This document shows, in pieces, positions 1 through 7,883 of a DNA stretch of 63,000 nucleotides (position 1 is the stretch's first letter; each line of letters begins with the position of its first letter). The notes beneath the pieces are model-generated. The model saw only the letters and a list, made by a program, of their open reading frames with translations. It ran no database searches and had not been told where the DNA came from. The DNA lies in the NCBI GenBank assembly GCA_944381435.1, contig CALWLD010000011.1:1-63000 (forward strand), in the 5' to 3' direction. The DNA is from an uncultured Clostridia bacterium (lineage in GTDB: Bacteria; Bacillota; Clostridia; Lachnospirales; CAG-274). Position numbers and translations under genes: made by a program.

Positions 1-416
1 TTTAATTCTATAGAGGTATCTTCCACTTGTAATTTATCTGTAAATAAACCATATCTTTTACCTAGCAATTCTGCTGCTTTTAATCTATCTTTAGGGCTTA
101 TTTCTTTCTTTATCTTCCTAGCTTTAGATATGCCATCACCTTGTCCTTCAATAACGATAGTTTCTTCTTGCTCTTGTCCTCTTAAAATTCTTGTTAAGCT
201 TTCCATTATTTCTTTAGTATCTGCTATTTTTTCACTTTCAAGTTTTTTAAGATGTTCATCTATATAGTTTTTAACCTTAACATTTCTTAACAATCTTACA
301 GCTTGTTGTTCTGCTGTTTTTTCAGAATAACCTGCTCTTATAGCTGCTTTGGTTCCATTTAAGTCAATTAAATACTCATCTGCAAACCTTTTTTGTTTAT
401 TATTTAAAATACCAAT
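1..416 (-). CDS. Phage terminase small subunit (partial, runs off left edge)
   Basis: The small subunit recognises phage DNA at the pac/cos site and hands it to the large terminase for packaging. The reading frame begins near 416 and continues past base 1, so the C-terminus is missing. The N-terminus has the Terminase_2-type helix-turn-helix: KQKRFADEYL, then GTKAAIRAGYSEKTAEQQA, then RLLRNVKVKNYI. There is no ATG/GTG/TTG at a usable distance from the AGGAGG at 425-430; the only in-frame GTG overlaps it. An ATT at 414-416 lies 8 nt downstream and is the probable start. It is the first late gene visible, and the packaging and structural genes should follow beyond the left edge. The family call is firm; the start is an inference. 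Confidence 0.85.
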   Translation of the reverse strand, partial: MGILNNKQKRFADEYLIDLNGTKAAIRAGYSEKTAEQQAVRLLRNVKVKNYIDEHLKKLESEKIADTKEIMESLTRILRGQEQEETIVIEGQGDGISKARKIKKEISPKDRLKAAELLGKRYGLFTDKLQVEDTSIEL

Positions 417-450
417 AGATAACACCTCCTTTATATTTTTTTGTACAAAA

Positions 451-475
451 AAAGCTAGAAACCTGTTCTAGCTTT
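451..475 (-). terminator. Intrinsic terminator in the leader of the terminase gene
   Basis: A perfect 10-bp inverted repeat (AAAGCTAGAA / TTCTAGCTTT) with a 5-nt loop. On the minus strand it is followed by a run of T. It lies between the DUF1492 gene and the terminase ribosome site, leaving too little room for a full promoter downstream of it. It may therefore act as a leader terminator controlling late expression. Confidence 0.75.
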
Positions 476-582
476 AATTTTTTAACTATAAAATTTTACA
501 CAACGAGCGAGGTGTTTTATAGTCTAGCCCCAATAAAGTATAATTGCAAAATTATTACAATAACATAATATCACATTAAATA

Positions 583-1020
583 CTAACATAGACTAACATC
601 TTTTAAAAATTTATTAATTTCTTTTAAAGCTTTATTATGTAATCTGTGAATATGTTGTTCACTATAATTTAAAATATATTCTACTTCTCTCCATTTTCTA
701 AACTCTAAATACCTAAGTCTTAATAAATTTTTTAATGTATCATCTTCTAGCTTATCTATAACACAAGCTATTTCCCTTTTAACTTCTTCAATTTTAACAT
801 TATGTAAATCTATCTCTTTTTTAAGGCTAACTAAATCTATTGCTTTATTTTCAACTTTAGATGTAATTCTACTTGCTTTTATCTCTTCACAAGATACACT
901 TATACTATCCATTTCTTTTAACTTTTGTTTATATTCCCTTTCTAGCCTTTGTTTTACTTTTGTTAGCTTAAAGGCTCTATTTAAGTATTTTATCAAATCT
1001 TTCTTTTGCTGATCTGTCAT
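583..1020 (-). CDS. DUF1492-type phage late-transcription regulator
   Basis: A 145-residue protein that is largely coiled coil for its first 90 residues, followed by a sigma-region-4-like helix-turn-helix (LRLRYLEFRKWREVEYIL, then SEQHIHRLHNKALKEI). This matches the DUF1492/RinA/ArpU type of phage regulators, which are normally the last early gene and switch on the packaging and structural genes. Its position just before the small terminase fits that role. The start is an ATG with a good GGAGG site. The C-terminal half is recognised by pattern; its target promoter was not identified. Confidence 0.7.
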   Translation of the reverse strand: MTDQQKKDLIKYLNRAFKLTKVKQRLEREYKQKLKEMDSISVSCEEIKASRITSKVENKAIDLVSLKKEIDLHNVKIEEVKREIACVIDKLEDDTLKNLLRLRYLEFRKWREVEYILNYSEQHIHRLHNKALKEINKFLKDVSLC

Positions 1021-1099
1021 ATTACCTCCATTTGCACCTCTTATTGAATTTTTGTATATAATTTTAATATTAAAAACTTTTATTTTAATCTTGCTTTTA

Positions 1100-1399
1100 T
1101 TAAAATGGATTATTTTTTTGCAAATAATGACAACCTTTTGCTATTAAAAATTTTTCAATAATTTCTTCTTGTTCACGGTCTAAAGGATAATCATTACCTA
1201 CATCTTCAATACCATAAGCACTTATTTCAAATGTATCTTCTATAAGACTATCTTTTCCCCAAACTGCTTCAAATTTACAAATTATTGTATCTTCTTCTTT
1301 GTTACAACTAATTATTTCTGCATTATCAACATCAAATACAAATTTAAAAATTTCTTTTATTTCACTATTTGTTAAACTTGCTACTTTTCTATATTCCAT
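1100..1399 (-). CDS. Small phage protein of unknown function
   Basis: A 99-residue acidic protein with no motif I recognise. It starts at an ATG behind AAGGAG. It has no signal peptide, membrane segment or metal-binding cysteine set. It sits in the prophage early operon between the helicase/97-residue pair and the late regulator, where phages usually carry non-essential host-takeover or regulatory genes. Confidence 0.6.
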   Translation of the reverse strand: MEYRKVASLTNSEIKEIFKFVFDVDNAEIISCNKEEDTIICKFEAVWGKDSLIEDTFEISAYGIEDVGNDYPLDREQEEIIEKFLIAKGCHYLQKNNPF

Positions 1400-1427
1400 A
1401 TTATAACTCCTTATAAATTGGTCTTTT

Positions 1428-1721
1428 TTATTTCAAAACATAACTAACAAATTGTATAAATATCTCTAAATTAAATACTTTTTTTGTTTTATATTCATTT
1501 TCAAATTGCTCTACAAATTTTATTAAATTACTTTTAGATATAATATTCTTATTTTCTGCAAAACAAACAATATTACAAAACAAACTCCACAAAGCATAGT
1601 CTTTGTTATCATTTTCTATACTTTTTAAATTTAGATAATCAAACAAAAACTGTTCTCTAGTTTCTTTAGGTAAACTTTCTGCCTTTTCTATTCTCTTTTT
1701 AATTTCTTCTATCTTATCCAT
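1428..1721 (-). CDS. Small phage protein of unknown function
   Basis: A 97-residue helical protein, lysine/glutamate-rich at the N-terminus (MDKIEEIKKRIEKAE) and hydrophobic near the C-terminus. Its ATG overlaps the last 8 bases of the helicase gene, so the two are almost certainly translationally coupled. No family is recognised. Confidence 0.6.
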   Translation of the reverse strand: MDKIEEIKKRIEKAESLPKETREQFLFDYLNLKSIENDNKDYALWSLFCNIVCFAENKNIISKSNLIKFVEQFENEYKTKKVFNLEIFIQFVSYVLK

Positions 1722-3093
1722 TTACATCACACCCACAACTTTTATAAAAACCTTTACGTTTTATAAAATCTTTATTAGCCTTTATATAATAATCTACAAA
1801 ATCATAAACAATAGGTATATCTTTATTTTCAAATGAACGCATAATTCTTCCTACACTTTGTTGTACAACGGCTTTATCTTTAGAAGATGATGCTAAATAA
1901 AGCCTATCTAATCTTTGTATATCTAGCCCTTCTTTAGCTAAAGAATATGTAGCAAACATATAATGTTTTACACCTTTCTTCATATCTTCTATAGCTTTTT
2001 CTCTAGCCTTTTTATTTACTTTAGAGCTTAATAAAACTGCTTTTTCTTTTTCTACATCTGGTAACATATTGTAGATATTTTCTAATTGTTCTATTCTATG
2101 GCTTAATATTAAGTTGTAATTATTTTTATTGTTTAGTATATATTTACTTATGATTAAGTTTCTATCTTTATTTTGTGATAAATAAGTTAGTAGCTTATTA
2201 TTGTCTATTGTGCCATCTGTAGATAAGCAATCATCTGTTAGCTCTATACCTGTGTCTATTTTAAATATTTTAGGATTTATTATTTTATCTTTTACAAATT
2301 CCCTTTTTACCTCATAAGCAATATTACCTAAATAAGCTATAGTTGTTTCTTCTAGCTTATCGCTTCTATGTAGTGTAGCAGTTAGTCCATATTTATGCCT
2401 AGATGCTATGCTATTTACAACTTTACTAAATTGCTTTAACTTTGTCGGTGTTCCTGCTAACCTATGACATTCATCTACTATTACTGTGTTAAATTCATAT
2501 TTTAAACTTTGTAAATCTAGCTTACTTAAAGTTTGTATAGTAGAAAAAGTGATACCGTCTTTTATATTTATTTTACCATCTGTAATAGTCCCTAAATATT
2601 TATCATCTATATATTGCTTTGCTCTATCATAAGATTGTTTTAGCAAATCTTTTGTATGTGTTATCCATAATGTTTTATATCCTAGCTTACAAGCTAAAGC
2701 TATACCCATTTGCGTTTTACCACTGCCTGTAGGTGCAAGTAATATGCCATAACCTTTTTTAATCATTTCATATACTGCTATGTGTTGATAATCATATAAA
2801 TTTATATCATTCTCAAATGTAAATTTTTTATCATCTGCAAGTTTTATTTGCTTTTTATACATAGACAAATCAAACTTACTTTTTATTTTAGAAAACAAGC
2901 CTATAGGTATTGTTAAATCTTTTCCATTTTCTTTATACATATATAAATATTTAGGAGTGTTGCCTGTCCATTTGCCAAGTTGTTTTAATGTTTGATATTC
3001 TGGATTACTTATAAAAAGATTATCCTTACAATATTTTCTTATAACATTTAAACAATCTTTAAATGTTATTTCATTACTAATAATAATTTCTAT
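1714..3093 (-). CDS. Phage SF2 DNA helicase (probable AUA start)
   Basis: A DEAD/DEAH-type superfamily 2 helicase likely acting in phage replication or recombination. Motif I is APTGSGKT, motif II is DECH, motif III is TATLHR, and motif VI is QQSVGRIMR. An ATG lies at 2940 but has no ribosome site. The frame is open to about 3093, where GGAGG is followed after 7 nt by ATA; this adds 51 residues (459 in total). That ATA overlaps the TAG of the nuclease gene as ATAG, as coupled genes often do with ATGA. The gene belongs to the nuclease-helicase-primase replication block. Helicase identity is secure; the upstream start is an inference. Confidence 0.85.
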   Translation of the reverse strand: MEIIISNEITFKDCLNVIRKYCKDNLFISNPEYQTLKQLGKWTGNTPKYLYMYKENGKDLTIPIGLFSKIKSKFDLSMYKKQIKLADDKKFTFENDINLYDYQHIAVYEMIKKGYGILLAPTGSGKTQMGIALACKLGYKTLWITHTKDLLKQSYDRAKQYIDDKYLGTITDGKINIKDGITFSTIQTLSKLDLQSLKYEFNTVIVDECHRLAGTPTKLKQFSKVVNSIASRHKYGLTATLHRSDKLEETTIAYLGNIAYEVKREFVKDKIINPKIFKIDTGIELTDDCLSTDGTIDNNKLLTYLSQNKDRNLIISKYILNNKNNYNLILSHRIEQLENIYNMLPDVEKEKAVLLSSKVNKKAREKAIEDMKKGVKHYMFATYSLAKEGLDIQRLDRLYLASSSKDKAVVQQSVGRIMRSFENKDIPIVYDFVDYYIKANKDFIKRKGFYKSCGCDVNG

Positions 3094-3476
3094 AATAACA
3101 CCTCCAATCTTTCAAAACTTAATAATTCATCTCTATATATTTTCTTATCTGTTTTAAGTTTATCTTTTATAAATCTAGCTTTACAAAATCTTATTTCATC
3201 ATTAAATTTAAAAACAAAAAAGTAGTTATTAGATTTTACTTTTTCTAACTTTTTAAGTGCTTGCATCTGGTTATCTTCTACTCTGCTAAGGCTAAATATA
3301 TTTCCCTTACAATGCTTACATTCAAAAGCAAAAAATTTATTGTTTTTAGTTGCAATTATATCAAAAGGTTGTCCTGTATGTTTGTTAGGCAAGTTATATA
3401 CAAACATTCCTTTGTCTTGTAAATATAGGGCAAATTCTTTTTCAAAGTCATTGCCTATTACTTTATTATTTTTCAT
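3090..3476 (-). CDS. Phage RecU-like / PD-(D/E)XK Holliday junction resolvase
   Basis: A 128-residue nuclease. The PD-(D/E)XK core is visible: GNDFEKEFALYL near the N-terminus, then the catalytic PFDIIAT...FFAFECKH (D, E and K about 15 residues apart), followed by a basic half. Small phage resolvases of this type resolve or cleave branched DNA during replication and packaging. The ATG at 3476 with AAAGGA upstream is preferred over an upstream start that would add 16 residues. The stop codon overlaps the start of the helicase. Confidence 0.75.
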   Translation of the reverse strand: MKNNKVIGNDFEKEFALYLQDKGMFVYNLPNKHTGQPFDIIATKNNKFFAFECKHCKGNIFSLSRVEDNQMQALKKLEKVKSNNYFFVFKFNDEIRFCKARFIKDKLKTDKKIYRDELLSFERLEVLL

Positions 3477-3507
3477 TTTGTTATCCTTTCCAAAAAATAT
3501 TATAAAA

Positions 3508-3678
3508 TTATCACACTTTATCACAGTTTTTCTTCTATTGTTATAACTTCTTATTATATATATTTTTATTTATTTTTTTATTTTTATAAATAAAAGTGTG
3601 ATAAACTGTGATAATATGAAAAATACAAGGTTTTCAAATAATAAAACTGTAATAAAAAGTGTGATAAAACTGTGTTAT
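3508..3678. repeat. Iteron-like cluster, candidate phage replication origin
   Basis: The octamer TGTGATAA (or its complement TTATCACA) occurs exactly at 3508-3515, 3518-3525, 3597-3604, 3607-3614 and 3660-3667, with close variants at 3648-3655 and 3671-3678. Members pair with about 10 bp spacing, that is, one helical turn. The copies left of 3530 are inverted relative to those right of 3597, around an almost pure A/T stretch (3531-3595). The cluster lies directly between the primase and nuclease genes. Iterons flanking an A/T-rich unwinding region are typical of replication origins; the function is inferred. Confidence 0.6.
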
Positions 3679-3687
3679 GTCATAAAA

Positions 3688-5427
3688 TTAAAATGGTATA
3701 AATACTCTTATAGTCTTTCCTTGGTATTTATCTCCATTAACCATTGTCTTTTTATACCCTTGTTCTTCCATTTTTTTATAAAAAGCATTACGTCCTAAAG
3801 GTTTAGCACTTATTTCTGTACAAAATTCTTTATAAGTTGCATAAACAAAGCTACAAGCCTTTGTATTTATTATTTCTTTATACTCTTCTATAAATTCTAT
3901 TACAGGGTTGTTATAACTGTGGTATTCTTTAAGGGCAACATCAACTATTTCTGGCTTAATAAATTCTTTTCTATCCATAACATTTTTTAAATGTATGATA
4001 GCCTTATAAAGTATGTATTCTGCTATATCATCTGTAAAAAATTGTTCTCTTAAATTTATGTTAGGTTTATTTTTTAAATTAGCTTTAAATGGTATTATAA
4101 CAAGCCTTCTCCCTAAACCATCTGATGTATCATTTATTCTAGGTACATCATTACCTGCTAATAATAACTTGCCCATATATCTAAACTCTTCTGGGTCTGT
4201 ATATAATGCTTTTCCTATGATAGGCTCTCCTGTAACTATCTTTTTTAAAAGTCCTACTCTTGTTATATATTTGTTATCTATATCATCACATATAGTAAGC
4301 ATCTTGCCTTTTAATGAAATTACATTATATTCTTTTTCTAACTCTTCAAATTCTCTATGTACTACATTATTTTTATTTATAAGAAACCCTAAAAAATCAA
4401 AAAATGTACTTTTACCATTACCTCCACTACCTTGAAGAAAAAAAGTTTTGCCCAAAGGATTAGTTCTAAATAATGTATATCCTATAACTTGATATAAAAG
4501 TTCTTCTATTTCCTTATCATTATCTGCCCATATAGATATTAAACTATCTGCCTTTGTTTTTGTTTCTTCACAAAATGTACTTTTAAAATTATGAGGTATT
4601 TTTGTAGTTATAATCAGACTTTCACTAAAGGACAATAAAATATTATTTTTTATATCATAAATACCATTTTTAAACATTATATAGTTACTACTGCTATGTT
4701 CTTTTTCTGTTACATAAGCCTTTAAATATTGATAATATTCATTCCTCTTATTTTTAGTTGTGTTATATACCTCTTTCATAACTATTTTATTAAAATTTTC
4801 AATACTTAATGTAGGATAATATTTTTCATCTTCTAAATAGTAATGTAGTGAATTATCTATACTTATTATTTTGTATTTTTCTATTAAATACAAAGAAAAT
4901 GCTTCCATATCAAGTTCTTTAGAGCTTATCTTTCCTTTTTCCATATCAAAGTTATGATTATTAGTTTTTACAAAACTATTTATATATTCATCTAACAGTT
5001 TTTCTAAATCTTCTAAATTACTTTTGTAATATTCTAAATTTTTACCTTTCTTGGTAAATACTTTCCAAGCATTTTTATCTGTTTTGATATAGTTTTCTTT
5101 AAATGTATTTATTATTTTTTCATTGTTATATTTATTAAGACAAGGCAAATACATAAAATTACTTACATAACTTGCATCTGCTTTTGTTTCACCATTTTCA
5201 TTTACACCATTGCTAACATATAATGAATTTTTTACAGTAAAATTAATAAAGTTTTCTATACTTTCATCTTTATTTAAAAATATAGCTGAATATCCTAGTG
5301 CATATATTAATAACCTTATTTCCTCATCATTTACTATAAATATAAATTGTCTTTTAAATGGCTGTTCTTTGCTTATTAGTTCCTTGTAATAATCAAATTG
5401 ATTAAACTCAACATTTATAATTATCAC
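3688..5427 (-). CDS. Phage D5-family primase / SF3 helicase
   Basis: A 579-residue replication protein. The C-terminal half has an SF3 helicase core: Walker A GSGGNGKST (about residue 335), Walker B TICDDID, and sensor LLAGNDVPRIND, followed by GRRLVIIPF. A winged-helix-like tail ends near FYKKMEEQGYKK. The D5_N-type region precedes the ATPase. The N-terminal about 200 residues have no recognised primase motif. Translation is drawn from a GTG that overlaps the Shine-Dalgarno sequence GGGAG; an in-frame ATA at 5418 (8 nt downstream) or ATT at 5421 is a likelier start. An intrinsic terminator sits immediately upstream. Confidence 0.85.
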   Translation of the reverse strand: MIIINVEFNQFDYYKELISKEQPFKRQFIFIVNDEEIRLLIYALGYSAIFLNKDESIENFINFTVKNSLYVSNGVNENGETKADASYVSNFMYLPCLNKYNNEKIINTFKENYIKTDKNAWKVFTKKGKNLEYYKSNLEDLEKLLDEYINSFVKTNNHNFDMEKGKISSKELDMEAFSLYLIEKYKIISIDNSLHYYLEDEKYYPTLSIENFNKIVMKEVYNTTKNKRNEYYQYLKAYVTEKEHSSSNYIMFKNGIYDIKNNILLSFSESLIITTKIPHNFKSTFCEETKTKADSLISIWADNDKEIEELLYQVIGYTLFRTNPLGKTFFLQGSGGNGKSTFFDFLGFLINKNNVVHREFEELEKEYNVISLKGKMLTICDDIDNKYITRVGLLKKIVTGEPIIGKALYTDPEEFRYMGKLLLAGNDVPRINDTSDGLGRRLVIIPFKANLKNKPNINLREQFFTDDIAEYILYKAIIHLKNVMDRKEFIKPEIVDVALKEYHSYNNPVIEFIEEYKEIINTKACSFVYATYKEFCTEISAKPLGRNAFYKKMEEQGYKKTMVNGDKYQGKTIRVFIPF

Positions 5428-5442
5428 TCCCTTGTAAAAAAT

Positions 5443-5465
5443 AAGGGTAGGCTTTCCCTACCCTT
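5443..5465 (-). terminator. Intrinsic terminator just upstream of the primase gene
   Basis: A 9-bp perfect stem (AAGGGTAGG / CCTACCCTT) followed on the minus strand by ATTTTTT. It lies between the preceding phage gene (stop at 5475) and the primase ribosome site at about 5427-5433. The primase therefore needs read-through, antitermination or RNA processing to be expressed from upstream. Confidence 0.75.
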
Positions 5466-5474
5466 AATAATCAT

Positions 5475-6197
5475 TTAAGCTAATATAGTCAAACCTTTTT
5501 CTATCTCTTCTTTTAAATGCTCTGTTAAATACATTTTTATCCTTTGCATACTTTCTATCTCCCAAACTCCACCATCTGCCTCAAATAATGCCATTTCTAA
5601 ACCATCATATGTATTAGATATTCTAAATACAAACTGGCTTGTTGGTTGATTAATTTCTGCAAACGTTCTATATGGTGCTAATTTAATAGGGTTAGGTATT
5701 GTTGTATTTTCGCCTAAAACTATACCTTTTTTAGTTTTAACAGATTGAGTTATACCATTGTCTTCATTTATAACACCTGCTTCTTCTTGTACAGTTGCTA
5801 ATATCTTTAACAAATTATTTCTTTCTTCACTATCACAAAATTGTGATTGTAAGCCTATTATAAATTTTTCTTTATCTAAAAATCTATCAAAGTTAAATAC
5901 CTTTGTCCTTGCTATACAACTTACAATATTTTCTCTTTCATTATCTTCATCTACAGCTGTTCTTAGTGATACTCCATTGTGATTCTCTATAACTAATATT
6001 AAATTGTTATAGTCTAATCTATCTTTATTAGCTTTTATATAATCTATAAGTGATGTTAATGTGCTTAAATTTAACTTTGGTATTTTTCTTTTAGCATCAA
6101 CCTCTATTAATTCTTTATCACAAAATACTTTGCCTTTTTCTTTTATAATAGTTGGCTCAAAATTTTTAACTATGTATTCTATTGCTTCTTTTATCAT
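5475..6197 (-). CDS. Conserved phage early protein, unknown function
   Basis: A 240-residue soluble protein. Its layout (N-terminal VFCDKELIEV region, central RTKVFNFDRFLDKEKFI, later NPIKLAPYRTF, and FEADGGVWEIE near the C-terminus) resembles a protein commonly found beside DUF669 and Sak4 genes in Firmicute phages. No catalytic motif is visible. It is probably involved in phage replication or recombination by context only. ATG start with AAAGGAG. Confidence 0.6.
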   Translation of the reverse strand: MIKEAIEYIVKNFEPTIIKEKGKVFCDKELIEVDAKRKIPKLNLSTLTSLIDYIKANKDRLDYNNLILVIENHNGVSLRTAVDEDNERENIVSCIARTKVFNFDRFLDKEKFIIGLQSQFCDSEERNNLLKILATVQEEAGVINEDNGITQSVKTKKGIVLGENTTIPNPIKLAPYRTFAEINQPTSQFVFRISNTYDGLEMALFEADGGVWEIESMQRIKMYLTEHLKEEIEKGLTILA

Positions 6198-6212
6198 AAT
6201 GTTAATCTCCTT

Positions 6213-6578
6213 TTAATTAGCTTTAAAATTTATTATATTTTTTTCTTTTTCATTGTCTGGCTGTACTTCCTCTAATGTTTGTTGCCCCTTCATAGCATTT
6301 TTATTAAACTCCAATGCATTTAATTTATTACCATCTTTGTCTATTAATATTTGTGTTGCTATGCTTTCAACAGGTGCTAGTGTAGATTTTGTATTTATCT
6401 CAACAGAAACTATGTCCCTGTCATCTTGTAAAGGCTTAAATGTAAAATTTATAGATAATACTCTGCCCTTTTTTAAAGATGTGTTAGGGTCTTTTATATT
6501 CTCTAAAATTTTGCCTAGTTCGTTTTCAAATAATTCTTGCACTGCTCCATTTGCTATTTCCTTTAAATCTAACTGCAT
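6213..6578 (-). CDS. Conserved phage early protein (often annotated replication terminator-like)
   Basis: A 121-residue protein beginning with LDLKEIANGAVQELF and containing KDPNTSLKKGR-type and FKPLQDDRDIVSVEI segments. Phage proteins of this pattern sit next to DUF669/Sak4 modules and are sometimes labelled replication terminator proteins. I see no DNA-binding motif to support that label. Start ATG with AGGAGG. Confidence 0.55.
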   Translation of the reverse strand: MQLDLKEIANGAVQELFENELGKILENIKDPNTSLKKGRVLSINFTFKPLQDDRDIVSVEINTKSTLAPVESIATQILIDKDGNKLNALEFNKNAMKGQQTLEEVQPDNEKEKNIINFKAN

Positions 6579-6593
6579 ATTTATTACCTCCTA

Positions 6594-7184
6594 TCAAAAT
6601 GGTAAATTATCATCATTTATATTTTCTTCTATACTGTAAAAACTATCATCATCTTGTTGTTCATCTTGTTTTTTAGGTGTATCTTTTAAAGTCATTTTAT
6701 CTAAAATAGGTAAATCTTTTTTATCTGTAGAAGACACAAACCTTAACTTTGTCATCACCTTAACTTGATTTTCATTGTTTAAATACTCTTCTTCTCCAAA
6801 TCTACCTAAAAATACTTTACCTTTTAATATTTCACTATCAAAGCCATTTTCACCATCTATTTTTATATTGTTAGATTTTTCAATAGATGTTAAAAACCCT
6901 TTGTAAAATTTAAGAGCATTACCTGTCATATTTTGATAATGTACTCCTTTAAATTTAACATCAGTATTATTCTTTTTATTTATTTCATACATCTGTCTAT
7001 AATAATCTTTAAATTCACCTTCAGCTATATCAAATTGAATAATTAACATAGGGTTACCACTTTTATTATTTTCACATTTAGCATTTAATATTTTACATAA
7101 ATAATTACCTGCTTCTAATTTATTGCTTTCACCCATTACAGCTGTTTTTTCTTCATTGTATCCTTTTATACCTTGTATTTTCAT
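6594..7184 (-). CDS. DUF669 phage single-stranded-DNA-binding-like protein
   Basis: A 196-residue DUF669-type protein with an OB-fold-like body and a long acidic tail (DDDSFYSIEENINDDNLPF). The tail ends in acidic residues plus LPF, like the DDDIPF tip by which bacterial SSB recruits repair and replication partners. It lies directly downstream of the Sak4-like ATPase, a pairing common in phages where a DUF669/SSB works with a single-strand annealing or RecA-like recombinase. ATG behind AGGAGG. Role inferred from tail and neighbours. Confidence 0.7.
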   Translation of the reverse strand: MKIQGIKGYNEEKTAVMGESNKLEAGNYLCKILNAKCENNKSGNPMLIIQFDIAEGEFKDYYRQMYEINKKNNTDVKFKGVHYQNMTGNALKFYKGFLTSIEKSNNIKIDGENGFDSEILKGKVFLGRFGEEEYLNNENQVKVMTKLRFVSSTDKKDLPILDKMTLKDTPKKQDEQQDDDSFYSIEENINDDNLPF

Positions 7185-7198
7185 TACAATATTTCCTC

Positions 7199-7873
7199 CT
7201 AATAATCTTTTAATGCATCTAGCACTTTTGTAATATCATTTTCTATTTCATCTACATCAAATGCACCTTTAGGAGTTTTGCAAGTAGATTTGTCTGCCCT
7301 AGTTTTAAATATATAATTACCATTTATTTGCATTGCCCATAATACTGTGGTCATTTTACTTTCTAATAATATTTTGCCTAGTTTATTTCCATTTGTTTTT
7401 ATTCTAGTCATTATTTCTCCACTATCATCTCTATCTGTTTGAGAGTGTGCTATAAATATAATTGTTAAATCATCTCTAAAATCTAAAGGAAAATCTACTA
7501 TTTCCCAAACTGATTGAGCTAAATCTTGCCATTTGTCATAGCCTTTTTCTTTACACCTTCTCATTTCATCTGCAACCATAATACCATTTAATGTATCAAC
7601 CACTATTGTTTTGATATGTTTTAAATCTTTTGTGCTGCCATCTTTTAATTTCATTGTCCCTTTATTAATTTGTTTTAAAACATTAAGTATTAATCTAGCA
7701 TCATCTGTTTTTAGATAATTCATATCTTCTTTTGAATATTGTTCTCTCCAACCTTTCCAGCTTAACCCCTTTTTATCTGCATCTATATAAAAGGTTGTTT
7801 TAGGGTCAAGATTTTGCATACTTGTAGTCTTTCCACTGCCACTTTCTCCCATTATACCTATTACTTTTGCCAT
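7199..7873 (-). CDS. Sak4-like phage recombinase / AAA_24 ATP-binding protein
   Basis: A 224-residue P-loop ATPase. Walker A is GESGSGKTT at residues 8-16, Walker B is TIVVDTLNG (about residue 90), and a sensor-like IIFIAHSQTD follows. The size and layout match AAA_24 phage nucleotide-binding proteins, many of which are Sak4-type RecA-fold single-strand annealing recombinases. The neighbours support this: Gam upstream and the SSB-like DUF669 downstream, 14 nt away. ATPase identity is solid; the Sak4 assignment is inferred. Confidence 0.75.
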   Translation of the reverse strand: MAKVIGIMGESGSGKTTSMQNLDPKTTFYIDADKKGLSWKGWREQYSKEDMNYLKTDDARLILNVLKQINKGTMKLKDGSTKDLKHIKTIVVDTLNGIMVADEMRRCKEKGYDKWQDLAQSVWEIVDFPLDFRDDLTIIFIAHSQTDRDDSGEIMTRIKTNGNKLGKILLESKMTTVLWAMQINGNYIFKTRADKSTCKTPKGAFDVDEIENDITKVLDALKDY

Positions 7874-7883
7874 AATATACCTC

